A stretch of DNA of 64,000 nucleotides from Bradyrhizobium sp. AZCC 1693 (GCF_036924745.1 NZ_JAZHSD010000001.1:5084001-5148000), one strand, 5' to 3'; counted from the stretch's first letter, positions 38,819 to 48,738 are shown. The notes: generated by a model from the letters alone, not told the origin. Translations and numbers: made by a program.

Positions 38819-40315
38819 ATGAACCCGCCCGTCGCCGCTCGCGCTTCGAAAGCCTCCCAACCCTCGCTGCACGACCGCCTGAAAGACCCCTCGCTGCTGC
38901 GCGACCGCTGCTACATCGACGGCGCCTGGGTCGGCACGCCATCGCGCCCGGTCACTAACCCGGTCAACGGTGTCGAACTGGCGAAGGTGCCGGCCATGAG
39001 CACCGCGGAAGCCACCCAGGCGGTCGAGGCCGCCGAGCGCGCATTCCCGGCCTGGGCCAAGCTCACCGCCAAACAGCGCTCCAACATTCTGCGAAAATGG
39101 TTCGAGCTGATCATCGCCAACCGCGAGGACCTGGCCCTGATCCTCACCTCCGAGCAGGGCAAGCCACTGGCCGAAGCGCTCGGCGAGGTCGATATCGGCG
39201 GCGCCTATGTCGAATTTTTCGCCGAGGAAGCCCGCCGCGTCTATGGCGAAACCATCCCGACCCAGCGGCCGGATGCGCGGCTGCTCGCAATCAAGCAGCC
39301 GATCGGCGTCTGCGGCGCCATCACGCCGTGGAATTTTCCGTGCTCGATGATCACCCGAAAGGTGTCGCCCGCGCTCGCTGCGGGCTGCACCGTCGTGCTC
39401 AAGCCCGCCAATGAAACGCCGTTGACCGCGCTGGCGCTGGTGGCGCTCGCCGAAAAGGCCGGCGTGCCCAAGGGCGTGTTCAATATCCTGACCGGCAATT
39501 CGTCGGCGATCGGCAAGGTGCTGTGCGAGCACCCGGCCGTGCGCTTCATCGGCTTCACCGGCTCGACCGAGGTCGGCAAGATCCTCTATCAGCAGGCTTC
39601 AGTGGGCGTGAAGAAGCTCGGCCTCGAACTCGGCGGCAATGCGCCCTTCATCGTGTTCGACGACGCCGATATCGATGCGGCGGTGGAGGGCGCCATGATC
39701 TCCAAGTATCGCAACATGGGCCAGACCTGCGTCTGCGCCAACCGCATCTACGCCCAGGACGGGATCTACGACCAGTTTGTCGAAAAGCTGTCGAAGAAGG
39801 CCGCGGCGATGAAGATCGGCGACGGCACCGAAGCCGGCGTGACGCAGGGCCCGCTGATCAACATGGCAGCGATCGACAAGGTCGAGAAGCACATTGCCGA
39901 CGCGGTCAAGGGCGGCGCAAAAATCGTCACCGGCGGAAAACGCCATGCGCTCGGCGGCAGCTTCTTCGAGCCGACGGTGCTTTCAAATGTGAAGCCTGAC
40001 GCCCTCGTCGCGCACGAGGAGACCTTTGGCCCACTGGCGCCGGTGTTCCGCTTCAAGGACGAGGCCGACGTCATCGCAATGTGCAACAACTCGCCGTTCG
40101 GCCTCGCGTCGTACTTCTATTCCCGCGATCTCGGCCGCGTCTGGCGCGTCGCCGAAGCGCTGGAGTCAGGCATGGTCGGCGTCAATACCGGGCTGATCAC
40201 CACGGAAGTCGCGCCGTTCGGCGGCGTCAAGGAGAGCGGCCTGGGGCGTGAAGGCTCGCATCACGGCATGGAAGAATATGTCGAGATCAAATACGTGATG
40301 ATGGCGGGCGTGTAG
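38819..40315 (+). CDS. NAD(P)-dependent aldehyde dehydrogenase (succinate-semialdehyde dehydrogenase-like)
   Basis: A 498-residue soluble ALDH. Coenzyme-binding PWNFPCSMITRKVSPALAAG and GFTGSTEVGKILYQQA, general base in LELGGNAPFIVFDDADID, and nucleophile Cys in NMGQTCVCANRIYAQDG are all present, as is EETFGPLAPVFRFKDEADVI. NMGQTCVCANR is the form seen in GabD-type succinate-semialdehyde dehydrogenases, which convert succinate semialdehyde to succinate in GABA breakdown; glutarate semialdehyde or related substrates are also possible. ATG 38819 has GAGGAG 6 bases upstream. No gabT or transport gene is adjacent. Confidence 0.92.
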   Translation: MNPPVAARASKASQPSLHDRLKDPSLLRDRCYIDGAWVGTPSRPVTNPVNGVELAKVPAMSTAEATQAVEAAERAFPAWAKLTAKQRSNILRKWFELIIANREDLALILTSEQGKPLAEALGEVDIGGAYVEFFAEEARRVYGETIPTQRPDARLLAIKQPIGVCGAITPWNFPCSMITRKVSPALAAGCTVVLKPANETPLTALALVALAEKAGVPKGVFNILTGNSSAIGKVLCEHPAVRFIGFTGSTEVGKILYQQASVGVKKLGLELGGNAPFIVFDDADIDAAVEGAMISKYRNMGQTCVCANRIYAQDGIYDQFVEKLSKKAAAMKIGDGTEAGVTQGPLINMAAIDKVEKHIADAVKGGAKIVTGGKRHALGGSFFEPTVLSNVKPDALVAHEETFGPLAPVFRFKDEADVIAMCNNSPFGLASYFYSRDLGRVWRVAEALESGMVGVNTGLITTEVAPFGGVKESGLGREGSHHGMEEYVEIKYVMMAGV

Positions 40316-40327
40316 CCTCTATCTATC

Positions 40328-40355
40328 GTCGTCCCCCGCGAATGCGGGGGACGAC
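40328..40355. terminator. Perfect 12-bp hairpin between convergent genes
   Basis: GTCGTCCCCCGC pairs with GCGGGGGACGAC around a GAAT loop, 13 bases after the aldehyde dehydrogenase stop and 7 before the crotonase stop. There is no T-run, so it may block 3' exonucleases rather than act as a true terminator. The same motif recurs near 36627-36651, so it is also a dispersed repeat. Confidence 0.5.
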
Positions 40356-40361
40356 AGTTCA

Positions 40362-41165
40362 TCAATCGCTCGCGTCACTCGCAAACGCGCCATGGCGGCC
40401 CACGCCGGAGGCAAACCGCGTCGCGCCCGACAGCGTTTCGCCCGAGGCGATCACTTCCAGCCCGCCGCGCATCTCGTTGGCGATCGCATCTTCCTCGGAA
40501 ATATCCCATTGCCGCAGCGCCGATAGCCGGTCGGCGCGCAGGCATTTTTGCGGGAAGCGCGCGATCTCCCGCGCCAGCGCAATCGCGTGCGCGCAAGCCT
40601 CGCCGCGGCCGACGACGCGATTGGCGAGGCCCATGCGCAGCGCCTCCTGCGCGCCGACCGGGCGGCCGGTGAGGATCAAATCGATTGCCTGCGAATGCCC
40701 GATCAGGCGCGGCAGCCGGATGGTACCGAGATCGATCAAGGGCACGCCAAAACGGCGGCAGAAGATGCCGAAGGTGGCGTCGTCTGCGACCACGCGCATG
40801 TCCGCCCACAGCGCCAGCTCCATCCCGCCGGCCACCGCAAAACCCTCGACCGCCGCGATGACAGGTTTTGACAGCCGCAGCCGGCTCGGCCCCATCGGTG
40901 CAATCGAATCGTGGCCGCCGAGCTCCCGCTTCTTGTTGGGATCGCCCGCCGCCACCGCCTTGAGGTCGGCACCTGCGCAAAAATAGCCGCCAGTGCCGGT
41001 GAACACGGCGACCGATGCGCTCTCATCGGCATCGAAGGCAAGAAACGCATCATACAGCTTCCGCGCGGTCGCGCCATCGACGGCGTTACGGCAATGCGGG
41101 CGGTTGATGGAAACGACGGTGATGGGGCCGTCGCGTTCGACGAGCACGGTATCGGCTTCTGACAT
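40362..41165 (-). CDS. Enoyl-CoA hydratase/isomerase family protein (crotonase)
   Basis: A 267-residue crotonase-fold protein. The oxyanion-hole residues lie in AVFTGTGGYFCAGADLKAVA and AAVEGFAVAGGMELALWADM; ATFGIFCRRFGVPLIDLGTI follows, with LPRLIGHSQAIDLILTGRP. The second catalytic glutamate of true hydratases is not obvious (here the loop reads RFGVPLIDLGT), so another crotonase reaction such as isomerisation or hydrolysis is possible. Start 41165 (MSEADTVLVERDG) has GGGAG upstream. It is a single gene, convergent with the aldehyde dehydrogenase. Confidence 0.88.
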   Translation of the reverse strand: MSEADTVLVERDGPITVVSINRPHCRNAVDGATARKLYDAFLAFDADESASVAVFTGTGGYFCAGADLKAVAAGDPNKKRELGGHDSIAPMGPSRLRLSKPVIAAVEGFAVAGGMELALWADMRVVADDATFGIFCRRFGVPLIDLGTIRLPRLIGHSQAIDLILTGRPVGAQEALRMGLANRVVGRGEACAHAIALAREIARFPQKCLRADRLSALRQWDISEEDAIANEMRGGLEVIASGETLSGATRFASGVGRHGAFASDASD

Positions 41166-41236
41166 GGGGCGCTCCCTCGCATTCTTATTGAGGGAGCCTC
41201 GCACCGGATGGGCGTGCAGGGCAAGCTCTGTCCGCT

Positions 41237-41309
41237 CGTCATTGCGACGAGCGATCCATTGTTGCCGCGGTTGGCGGCGATGGACTACTTCGCTTCGCTC
41301 GCAATGACG
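41237..41309. repeat. Dispersed repeat, CGTCATTGCGACGAGC type
   Basis: Starts CGTCATTGCGACGAGCGA and ends GCTTCGCTCGCAATGACG, an imperfect inverted pair of about 73 bases between purC and the crotonase gene. It matches a widespread rhizobial/Bradyrhizobium repeat by memory. Confidence 0.7.
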
Positions 41310-41312
41310 GCG

Positions 41313-42227
<915 letters not shown>

Positions 42228-42296
42228 CGGGTCTTGCTTTCGAGCAGGCGTGCCGGCGCAGGCGCCGGCGCGCAAATGGGAAAGCGGAGCAATAGC

Positions 42297-43214
42297 CTAC
42301 TCCGGCAGCGGAATGAACTCATGTTCCTGCGGCACAGCCGCAAACCGGCCGGTTTTCCAGTCCTGTTTGGCCTGCTCAATCCGCTCCTTGCTGGAGGAGA
42401 CGAAATTCCACCAGATATGCCGCGGCCCCTCCAGCGCGTCGCCGCCCAGAAACATCATCCGCACAGGCCTCACGGCCTTCACGGTGATGCGGTCGCCCGG
42501 CCGGAAGATCAGCAGCCGCGGCCCCTCATAGCGCTCGTTGGCGATCTCGACCTCGCCGTCGACCAGATAGATCGCGCGCTCCTCATGGTCGGGATCGAGC
42601 GGAACGCTGGTCCCGGCCTGCGCGGTCACTTCGGTATAGAACCATGGCGACACCACGCTCACAGGCGATTTCACGCCAAAGCCGTCGCCTGCGATGATGC
42701 GCGCGGTAAAGCCGCTCTCCTTCACGGTCGGCAGCGCTTCGGCGGCGTAGTGCTGAAACGACGGCGCGATCTCTTCCGATCCCGCCGGCAGCGCGATCCA
42801 GCTTTGCAGGCCCAGCATCTTCTGTCCGTCGCGCCGCTGCACATCCGGCGTGCGTTCGGAATGCGCGATGCCGCGCCCGGCCGTCATCAGGTTCATGGCG
42901 CCGGGCTGGATCTCCTGGATGTTGCCCTCGCTGTCGCGGTGCATGATCGAGCCGTCGAACAGATAGGTGACGGTCGCAAGGCCGATATGCGGATGCGGGC
43001 GCACGTCCATGCCCTTGCCGGCCATGAACTGAACCGGGCCGAAATGATCGAAGAAGATGAACGGCCCGACCATCTGCCGCTTGCCATGCGGCAGCGCGCG
43101 GCGCACCGCAAATCCGTCGCCGAGATCGCGGGTGCGCGGCACGATGATCAGATCGAGCGCGTCGCAAGTCTTGGGATCGCCGAGCACGGGATCGTTGGAG
43201 GGTTGCCAGCTCAT
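42297..43214 (-). CDS. Pirin-family protein
   Basis: A 305-residue bicupin of the pirin family. The N-terminal cupin contains DHFGPVQFMAGKGMDVRPHP and HIGLATVTYLFDGSIMHRDS, where the His-x-His and downstream Glu/His bind a metal ion. MTAGRGIAHSERTPD is the family hallmark. The C-terminal cupin and RPVRMMFLGGDALEGPRHIW are also typical. Some bacterial pirins have quercetinase activity or bind metabolic enzymes; the role here is unknown. It is soluble, complete and divergent from the GNAT gene. Confidence 0.92.
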   Translation of the reverse strand: MSWQPSNDPVLGDPKTCDALDLIIVPRTRDLGDGFAVRRALPHGKRQMVGPFIFFDHFGPVQFMAGKGMDVRPHPHIGLATVTYLFDGSIMHRDSEGNIQEIQPGAMNLMTAGRGIAHSERTPDVQRRDGQKMLGLQSWIALPAGSEEIAPSFQHYAAEALPTVKESGFTARIIAGDGFGVKSPVSVVSPWFYTEVTAQAGTSVPLDPDHEERAIYLVDGEVEIANERYEGPRLLIFRPGDRITVKAVRPVRMMFLGGDALEGPRHIWWNFVSSSKERIEQAKQDWKTGRFAAVPQEHEFIPLPE

Positions 43215-43265
43215 GGGGACTCCTTGATGTTTTGTGCGATTATAGCAGATTGCCCAGGGCTAGGT

Positions 43266-43354
43266 CGTCATGCCCGGCCTTGGGCCTGGCATCCACGTCC
43301 TTCATGCCGCAATCAGGCAAGACGTGGATGGCCGGGTCAAGCCCGGCCATGACG
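43266..43354. repeat. Family B palindromic repeat
   Basis: CGTCATGCCCGGCCTTGGGC...GACGTGGATGGCCGGG...GGCCATGACG. It fills half of the divergent pirin-GNAT gap. Confidence 0.85.
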
Positions 43355-43383
43355 CCAATAACAAACCGTGATCGAGGAAACCG

Positions 43384-43950
43384 ATGATCCCTCCGCTCAA
43401 GCCCGGCGCGAAACTTCTGAAGGTCGATGGTCCCATCATCGAGACCGAACGCCTGATCCTGCGGCCATGGCGCAGCGAAGACATTGCCGCGAACACGGCG
43501 ATGCTGTCCGACCCCGGCACCGCGCGCTACATCACGCCTGACGGTGTCGCCATCACCACCGAGATCGGCGGCTGGCGTAACGCCGCCGTGATATCGGGGC
43601 ATTGGGCGCTGCATGGCTTTGGCATGTTCGCCGTCGAGGAAAAATCGAGCCGCCGCTATATCGGCCGCGTCGGGCCATGGTGCCCGCCGGGGTGGCCGGG
43701 CTTCGAGGTCGGCTGGGGCATTGATCGCGAATGGCGCGGCAAGGGTTACGCGGTGGAAGCGGCGCGGGCGTCGATCGACTGGGTGTTTGCGAGTTTCGAG
43801 ATCGATGAAATCATCCATTGCATCGAAGCGAGCAACGAACCGTCCAGGAGCGTCGCGCGGCGGCTGGGTGCACGGAGGGATGGCGAAGTCGATCTATCCG
43901 GCAAGGCCAATGAGCGCTGGGTGACCGCGCGGGCGACATGGAAGAGTTGA
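43384..43950 (+). CDS. GNAT-family N-acetyltransferase (RimJ/RimL type)
   Basis: A 188-residue acetyltransferase. GPIIETERLILRPWRSEDIA is the RimJ/RimL-type N-terminus, and GWGIDREWRGKGYAVEAARA carries the acetyl-CoA pyrophosphate loop (R-G-K-G-Y-A). IHCIEASNEPSRSVARRLGA is the last conserved helix. Such proteins acetylate ribosomal proteins or small molecules; the substrate is not evident. It is a single soluble gene. Confidence 0.9.
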   Translation: MIPPLKPGAKLLKVDGPIIETERLILRPWRSEDIAANTAMLSDPGTARYITPDGVAITTEIGGWRNAAVISGHWALHGFGMFAVEEKSSRRYIGRVGPWCPPGWPGFEVGWGIDREWRGKGYAVEAARASIDWVFASFEIDEIIHCIEASNEPSRSVARRLGARRDGEVDLSGKANERWVTARATWKS

Positions 43951-44023
43951 GGAAAATTGAACCACGCGACAATTCGCACTAGATTGACGACGCGCGGATG
44001 ACCGTGCGAACGGACCCGATCGG

Positions 44024-45082
44024 ATGATGCTTTCCACCATCGACATCGCCTTGCGCGGCGCCACCGTGGCGCTGCTGCTGGTGCTGGCGACGTCGCTGTT
44101 TCGCGGTTTTGGCACGGTGCTCGCCGGGCGATTGGCTGCGGCTTTTGCGCTTGGGTCGGCGGCGCATGCCGTGACTGCGTCGATCGGGGCGTCGCAGGTC
44201 GCGGCCGCGCATGCACCCGTGATCGCGCTGTCGACCGGCAATGTGGTGGTGTTCTGGCTGTTCACGCGGGCGCTGTTCGACGAGGCTTTCAAGCTGCGCT
44301 GGTGGCACGCGCTGGTCTGGGCGGCGGTCGCCGCTTTTAGTTTCGTCAATTGCATGTGGCTGGCGCCAGCGTCCGGTGTGCGGATGTCCATCATCGCGGT
44401 CAATCTGCTGGCGCTCGGTTTTATCGTCCTGGCCGTCGCGCAGACCATCGCATCCTGGTCGTCGGATCTGGTCGAGGGTCGCCGCCGCGTTCGCGTCTTC
44501 ATCGTCAGCGCAGCCGCGCTGTATGGCGGGCTCAATGCGGTGCTGCAGATGTCGCTGTCCGGCAGCGGCGCCGCCGAGATCGCCAGCACCGTCAATTCCG
44601 CGGCGTTGGCCGCCGTGGTGGCGGCAATCTCGATAGCGATGATGCGCGTCGATGGCGCCGACCTGTTTCCGGCGGCGCCTGAGGTTCAGGTCGATGCAAG
44701 CGACGCGGCCGTGGTCGAATCCAGAACGGCCGATCAAAAGCTGGTCGATGCGCTGATGCGGCTGATGGGCGACGAGCGCATCTACCGCCACGACAACGTC
44801 ACCATCGGCGCCTTGGCGACCAAGCTCGGCATTCCCGAATACCGGCTGCGGCGGCTGATCAATCGGCGGCTCGGCTACCGCAATTTCAATGTCTTTCTCA
44901 ACGAGCACCGGATCGCCGAGGCCAAGGCCGCGCTGGCCGATCCGAGCCAGGCCGAGGTGCCCGTGATTACGATCGCGATGGATGCCGGCTTCCAGTCGCT
45001 AGGGCCTTTCAATCGCGCCTTCAAGGCCACCACGGGTGTCACGCCGACCGAATATCGCCGGCTGAAGGCCAGTATCGCCTGA
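44024..45082 (+). CDS. Membrane-anchored AraC-family transcriptional regulator
   Basis: A 352-residue protein with two halves. Residues 1 to about 215 form about 6-7 hydrophobic helices (GATVALLLVLATSLFRGFG, ALVWAAVAAFSFVNCMWLAP, IIAVNLLALGFIVLAVAQTI, SAALAAVVAAISIAMMRV). The last 100 residues are an AraC DNA-binding domain with two helix-turn-helices: IGALATKLGIPEYRLRRLIN and ITIAMDAGFQSLGPFNRAFK, ending TGVTPTEYRRLK. It is therefore a one-component regulator held in the inner membrane. The 135-base gap downstream leads to a same-strand secreted serine hydrolase, a plausible but unproved target. Confidence 0.9.
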   Translation: MMLSTIDIALRGATVALLLVLATSLFRGFGTVLAGRLAAAFALGSAAHAVTASIGASQVAAAHAPVIALSTGNVVVFWLFTRALFDEAFKLRWWHALVWAAVAAFSFVNCMWLAPASGVRMSIIAVNLLALGFIVLAVAQTIASWSSDLVEGRRRVRVFIVSAAALYGGLNAVLQMSLSGSGAAEIASTVNSAALAAVVAAISIAMMRVDGADLFPAAPEVQVDASDAAVVESRTADQKLVDALMRLMGDERIYRHDNVTIGALATKLGIPEYRLRRLINRRLGYRNFNVFLNEHRIAEAKAALADPSQAEVPVITIAMDAGFQSLGPFNRAFKATTGVTPTEYRRLKASIA

Positions 45083-45122
45083 TTCATATCATATTGTTAT
45101 TATTGATATATTTCGGAATCAG
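45083..45122 (+). promoter_or_regulatory. AT-rich palindromic patch after the AraC gene
   Basis: Directly after the AraC-family stop, a run of almost pure A/T forms a stem (ATATCA 45086-45091 with TGATAT 45104-45109) flanked by GATTC/GAATC. It stands out in GC-rich DNA. It may be a terminator of the regulator gene, or part of a promoter/operator for the hydrolase starting at 45217. Confidence 0.35.
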
Positions 45123-45216
45123 CGAAGTGCGTTGAGCTTTCAGCCAGCGCGAATTCCAAATCCGGCGAGCCGCCACCGGCAACCCCGCCATCATGCCCCG
45201 CACGCGCTGATGCGTC

Positions 45217-46659
45217 ATGCCGGAGGCCCCCGTGAAACGACGAAATCTTATCCTCATCCTAGCCAGCACCACTGCGCTGAGCGCGCTCGCGCTCTCGGCC
45301 GCCCGCGCCCGCGACGTGCCAAAAGTCGCGACCGGCTTCGTCGCCAACGTGGTCTGCACCGAGACCTTCGTCTCCGGCCTCGACCCCGCGCGTGTGTTCG
45401 CCGAGACCATGTTGGCCATGCCCGGCGCCGGACTGATCTCCTGGGCGCTCGACTATCGCGTCGACCGCGCGCGCAAGGATGTCACGGTGACGCTGTTCGG
45501 GATAGGCAAGAGCCACGCCGTCTATCGCGGCGAGGGCCTCGGCTGCTATCTCGATCACGGCGGGGCGGTCGCCGACATTTCGGTGCCGGCGCCCGATGCA
45601 AAGGCGGCGCTGCTGCCTGACATCGCCGGCCCATCCATCGTCACGCCGCAAACGCCGCAACTGGCTGCCGCGCTCGACCGCGCCTTCGCCGAGCCGGAAA
45701 AGTCGACGCCGCGCAACACACGGGCGATCGTGGTCATGAAGGATGGCCGCGTCGTCGCCGAGCGCTATGCCGACGGCATCGGCATCGATACGCCGCTGCT
45801 CGGGTTCTCCGCCACCAAATCGGTGATCTCGGCGCTCGCCGGCATCCTGGTGCGCAAGGGCGCGCTGAAGCTGCACGAGCCGGTGCCGATCGCAGCATGG
45901 CAAGGCGCCGATGATCCAAGGCGGGCCATCACGCTCGATCATCTGATCCGTCACACCGCGGGCCTTGCGCTCGGCAGTTCGTTGCAGGCGTCGCTGGCGT
46001 CCGCGCTGGAGCCGGTCAACCGCATGAAGTTCATGGAATCGGACATGGCGGCCTATGCGGAGAGCATGCCGCTGGAGTCGGCGCCGGGCGCCGCATGGAA
46101 TTATCACGACGGCAACACCGTCATCCTCAGTCACGTGATCCGTCAGGCTTCAGGCGGTAGCGCGTCCAAAATGATGCGCTTTGCGCGGCACGAATTGTTC
46201 GACCCGCTCGGTATGCGCAACGTAGCGCTCGAATTCGACGCGTCGGGGAATGCGGAAGCGTCGAGCCAGTTGCTGGCGAGCGCGCGCGACTGGGCGCGTT
46301 TCGGCCAGCTCTATCTCAACGATGGCACTGCCGGCGGCAAACGCATTCTCCCCGAAGGCTGGGTAAAATATTCGGCGACGCCGACGCCGAACGCCTGGGT
46401 CGGGCAGGGCGCCGGATTCTGGACCAATGTCGGCGACAGTTTTGGCGCGTCCTACCGCACCGAACGCGGCTGGCCGCGCGACGCCTATTTCGCCAAAGGC
46501 ACGATCGGGCAATATGTGATCATCGTGCCGTCCGAGCGGCTGGTCATCGTCCGGCTCGGCCGCTCGCCAAACCGGCCGCCGGAAGCCGACGGCGTGTTCG
46601 ACCTCGTGCGCGACGTCGTTGCGACGGGCAGCAAGGCCAAGCTGGCGGGCGCGAACTGA
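45217..46659 (+). CDS. Secreted serine hydrolase (beta-lactamase-like fold)
   Basis: A 480-residue protein. The N-terminus (VKRRNLILILASTTALSALA, cleavage likely after SAARARA-type Ala residues) is a signal peptide. Residues about 40-135 form an extra N-terminal domain with FVANVVCTETFVSGLDPARV. The hydrolase domain carries S198-A-T-K201 (LLGFSATKSVISALAGILV), the HTAGLALGS segment and WNYHDGNTVILSHVI with the second-motif Tyr. Such proteins are periplasmic esterases or peptidases; beta-lactam hydrolysis is not implied. It lies next to the membrane AraC regulator, same strand. Confidence 0.88.
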   Translation: MPEAPVKRRNLILILASTTALSALALSAARARDVPKVATGFVANVVCTETFVSGLDPARVFAETMLAMPGAGLISWALDYRVDRARKDVTVTLFGIGKSHAVYRGEGLGCYLDHGGAVADISVPAPDAKAALLPDIAGPSIVTPQTPQLAAALDRAFAEPEKSTPRNTRAIVVMKDGRVVAERYADGIGIDTPLLGFSATKSVISALAGILVRKGALKLHEPVPIAAWQGADDPRRAITLDHLIRHTAGLALGSSLQASLASALEPVNRMKFMESDMAAYAESMPLESAPGAAWNYHDGNTVILSHVIRQASGGSASKMMRFARHELFDPLGMRNVALEFDASGNAEASSQLLASARDWARFGQLYLNDGTAGGKRILPEGWVKYSATPTPNAWVGQGAGFWTNVGDSFGASYRTERGWPRDAYFAKGTIGQYVIIVPSERLVIVRLGRSPNRPPEADGVFDLVRDVVATGSKAKLAGAN

Positions 46660-46677
46660 ACGTTATGCGGCGATCTT

Positions 46678-46859
46678 CCTTCTCCCCTTGTGGGAGAAGG
46701 TGGCGGACGTAGTCCGCCGGATGAGGGGTTCTATCCGCGAATACCAATGCAAGAGGTTCGCCCGTGGAGAGAACCCCTCACCCGTCTCAATCGTGCTTCG
46801 CACGATTGATCCACCCCAAGAGCGAGCTTCGCTCGTCTCGCTCCCACAAGGGGAGAGGG
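46678..46859. repeat. Family C repeat, inverted pair without a gene
   Basis: Arm 1 (46678-46732) begins CCTTCTCCCCTTGTGGGAG and ends GATGAGGGGTTCT; arm 2 (46770-46859) begins AGAACCCCTCACCCG and ends CTCCCACAAGGGGAGAGGG. They are inverted with only about 37 bases between. The same repeat flanks the DUF559 gene at 60227-60714. The arms contain internal hairpins (AATCGTGCTTCGCACGATT). Confidence 0.8.
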
Positions 46860-46887
46860 TACACCGCCGCTGTAGTGCTAGCCCAGT

Positions 46888-48258
46888 CTACTGCCGCCCC
46901 AACTGCGTAGCCTTCTCGACGCGATCGAATCGCTCCAGCGACAGGATCGCGTCGGCGAGCTGGTCGGCGCGGCCGTTCAGCACGGGGCGGGCAAGCGTGA
47001 GGAATTTTTGCTGCATCGCCTGTGCGTCCGGGAACGAATTCGGCTCGCCGGAGGGATCGGCATAGAGCCGCTCATGTACGCCATCGTCGGTCGTGATGGA
47101 AACGCGCGCGCCGAAGGGGTGGGTGCGGCCGATCTCGAGGCGGTCGTCCTGCACCACGTCGAACTTGTCGGCGAGCGCATTCACCGCGGCGTCGCCGAGC
47201 CGGTCGTAATCGTCCCAGCCGAAACTGCCCTGGTCGAGCGCCAGCGCGCCGGTGAAGAACATCGAGAACTGTCCGCCGACGATCGAGGTCGGATGGCGCT
47301 TGGTGACGGCGTCGCCGGTCAGCGTAATGCCGTTACGATGCAGGCCGATCTCGACGCGCTTGATCTGGTCCGGCGTCAGATTGTGCTCCCGGCGCATCGC
47401 GATCAGCGCATCCAGCGCCGCATGGGTGTAGCGGCAGCTCGGATACGGCTTCACGCCGATCTTCAGCGTCTCATAGGTCTTGCCGAGGCCAGCGACAGCC
47501 TTGTCGGGATGGGCGTTGTCGCTGTAGCCGACCAACAGGCCGTGCTTGCCCTCGACCGATTCACTCGAACCGACAAAGTCGTTGCGCGCCAGCGTGGCGG
47601 CGATCACGCCGTTCATCGCGGCCGCCCCGACCTGGTAGCGCTTGTTCCAGGCGCCGTTGACCAGAAACTGCAGCGAGCCCGCGGCCTGGCTGCCGGAAAC
47701 GCCGAAGGCGGATATGATCTGGTCCTTCGACAGGCCGAACAATTTGCCCGCCGCCGCCGCCGCGCCATAGGTTCCCGCCGTCGCGGTCGGGTGGAAGCCG
47801 CGCGCATAATGCGAGGTCGGATCGAGCGCGTTGCCTAGCCGGCAGCACACTTCATAGCCGGCCACGATCGCGGTCAGGACGTCGCGTCCCGATGCGCCGA
47901 CCATTTCGCCGACCGCAAACGCCGCCGGCACCACGGGCGCGCTTGGGTGCAGCGAGGAGTCCGCATGCGTGTCGTCGAAATCAAGGGAATGGCCGAGCGC
48001 GCCGTTGAGCAGCGCTGCGACCGCGGGCGTCCAGGTCTTGCTGTCGCCGAATACGGTGGATTCGCCCTTGCCGTCCAGCGCCAGAGCTTCCAGCATCTTC
48101 AGCAGCGAGGGGGTGGATTCCGCATCGCGCCGGGCCCGGATCGTGCTGCCGAGGAAATCCAGCGTCAGCACCTTGGCGCGCTCCAGCACCTCCGGCGGGA
48201 TGTCCGCAAATTTCAGGTCGGCGACATAGGCTGCGAGCGTTGCGGTTTCGTTGGCCAT
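46888..48258 (-). CDS. MmgE/PrpD-family protein (2-methylcitrate dehydratase-like)
   Basis: A 456-residue soluble protein of the MmgE/PrpD fold. MANETATLAAYVADLKFADI and TLDFLGSTIRARRDAESTPS begin the all-helical domain; GALGHSLDFDDTHADSSLHP, PTATAGTYGAAAAAGKLFGL and GSLQFLVNGAWNKRYQVG (near-invariant in the family) follow. VKPYPSCRYTHAALDALIAM is also diagnostic. The family includes 2-methylcitrate dehydratase and other hydro-lyases; no prpB/prpC lies nearby, so propionate catabolism is not supported. ATG 48258 has GAGGAAAC directly upstream. Confidence 0.9.
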   Translation of the reverse strand: MANETATLAAYVADLKFADIPPEVLERAKVLTLDFLGSTIRARRDAESTPSLLKMLEALALDGKGESTVFGDSKTWTPAVAALLNGALGHSLDFDDTHADSSLHPSAPVVPAAFAVGEMVGASGRDVLTAIVAGYEVCCRLGNALDPTSHYARGFHPTATAGTYGAAAAAGKLFGLSKDQIISAFGVSGSQAAGSLQFLVNGAWNKRYQVGAAAMNGVIAATLARNDFVGSSESVEGKHGLLVGYSDNAHPDKAVAGLGKTYETLKIGVKPYPSCRYTHAALDALIAMRREHNLTPDQIKRVEIGLHRNGITLTGDAVTKRHPTSIVGGQFSMFFTGALALDQGSFGWDDYDRLGDAAVNALADKFDVVQDDRLEIGRTHPFGARVSITTDDGVHERLYADPSGEPNSFPDAQAMQQKFLTLARPVLNGRADQLADAILSLERFDRVEKATQLGRQ

Positions 48259-48382
48259 CGTGTTTCCTCGTATTTGCCGCACAGGGTAGGCGGGCGGACT
48301 TGACCTTTCAAGCCGCCTCCCCGTCGCGGGCATCAGCCATGCCTGACGTCGTCTAGCACAGGCACGGCGGGCAGATTCCGGA

Positions 48383-48718
48383 ATGCGGCGCATGATGGCC
48401 TTCACAAAACGCATGCTTGGATCGCTCCGCGGGCCGCTGTCCGATGTCAGCAAGGCGATCGTCGACTATATGCGCGCGGCGGCCGCAGCCTTGCGAAACG
48501 GCAGCGGCGCCGTGGACATTCAGCCCGTCGATGCGGCGCTACAGGCTTATGCCGCCGAAGTCGCGGCGTTGCGGAGTGAAGGCCTGATCCGCGGCGTGCC
48601 CGTCGATGTCGCGGAGCGGTTTTTCGCGCTGGGATTTTCGCTGGAGCAGATGCGGCAGAATCTGAACGATCTGAATCGCTGCCACCAGGATTGGCGTGAG
48701 GCGCCGCGACCATCTTGA
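48383..48718 (+). pseudogene. Fragment resembling the C-terminal part of a FUSC-type transporter
   Basis: A 111-residue open frame: YMRAAAAALRNGSGAVDIQP, then ALQAYAAEVAALRSEGLIRG and VAERFFALGFSLEQMRQNLN with LNRCHQDWRE. That pattern matches, from memory, the soluble tail of aromatic acid exporter (FUSC/YccS-like) proteins. The N-terminal membrane domains that would be needed are absent; the upstream 120 bases have no such coding. It is more likely a remnant than a functional gene, but a small stand-alone coiled-coil protein is possible. Confidence 0.5.
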
Positions 48719-48738
48719 TTCACGCTGGTCAGTCAGCC

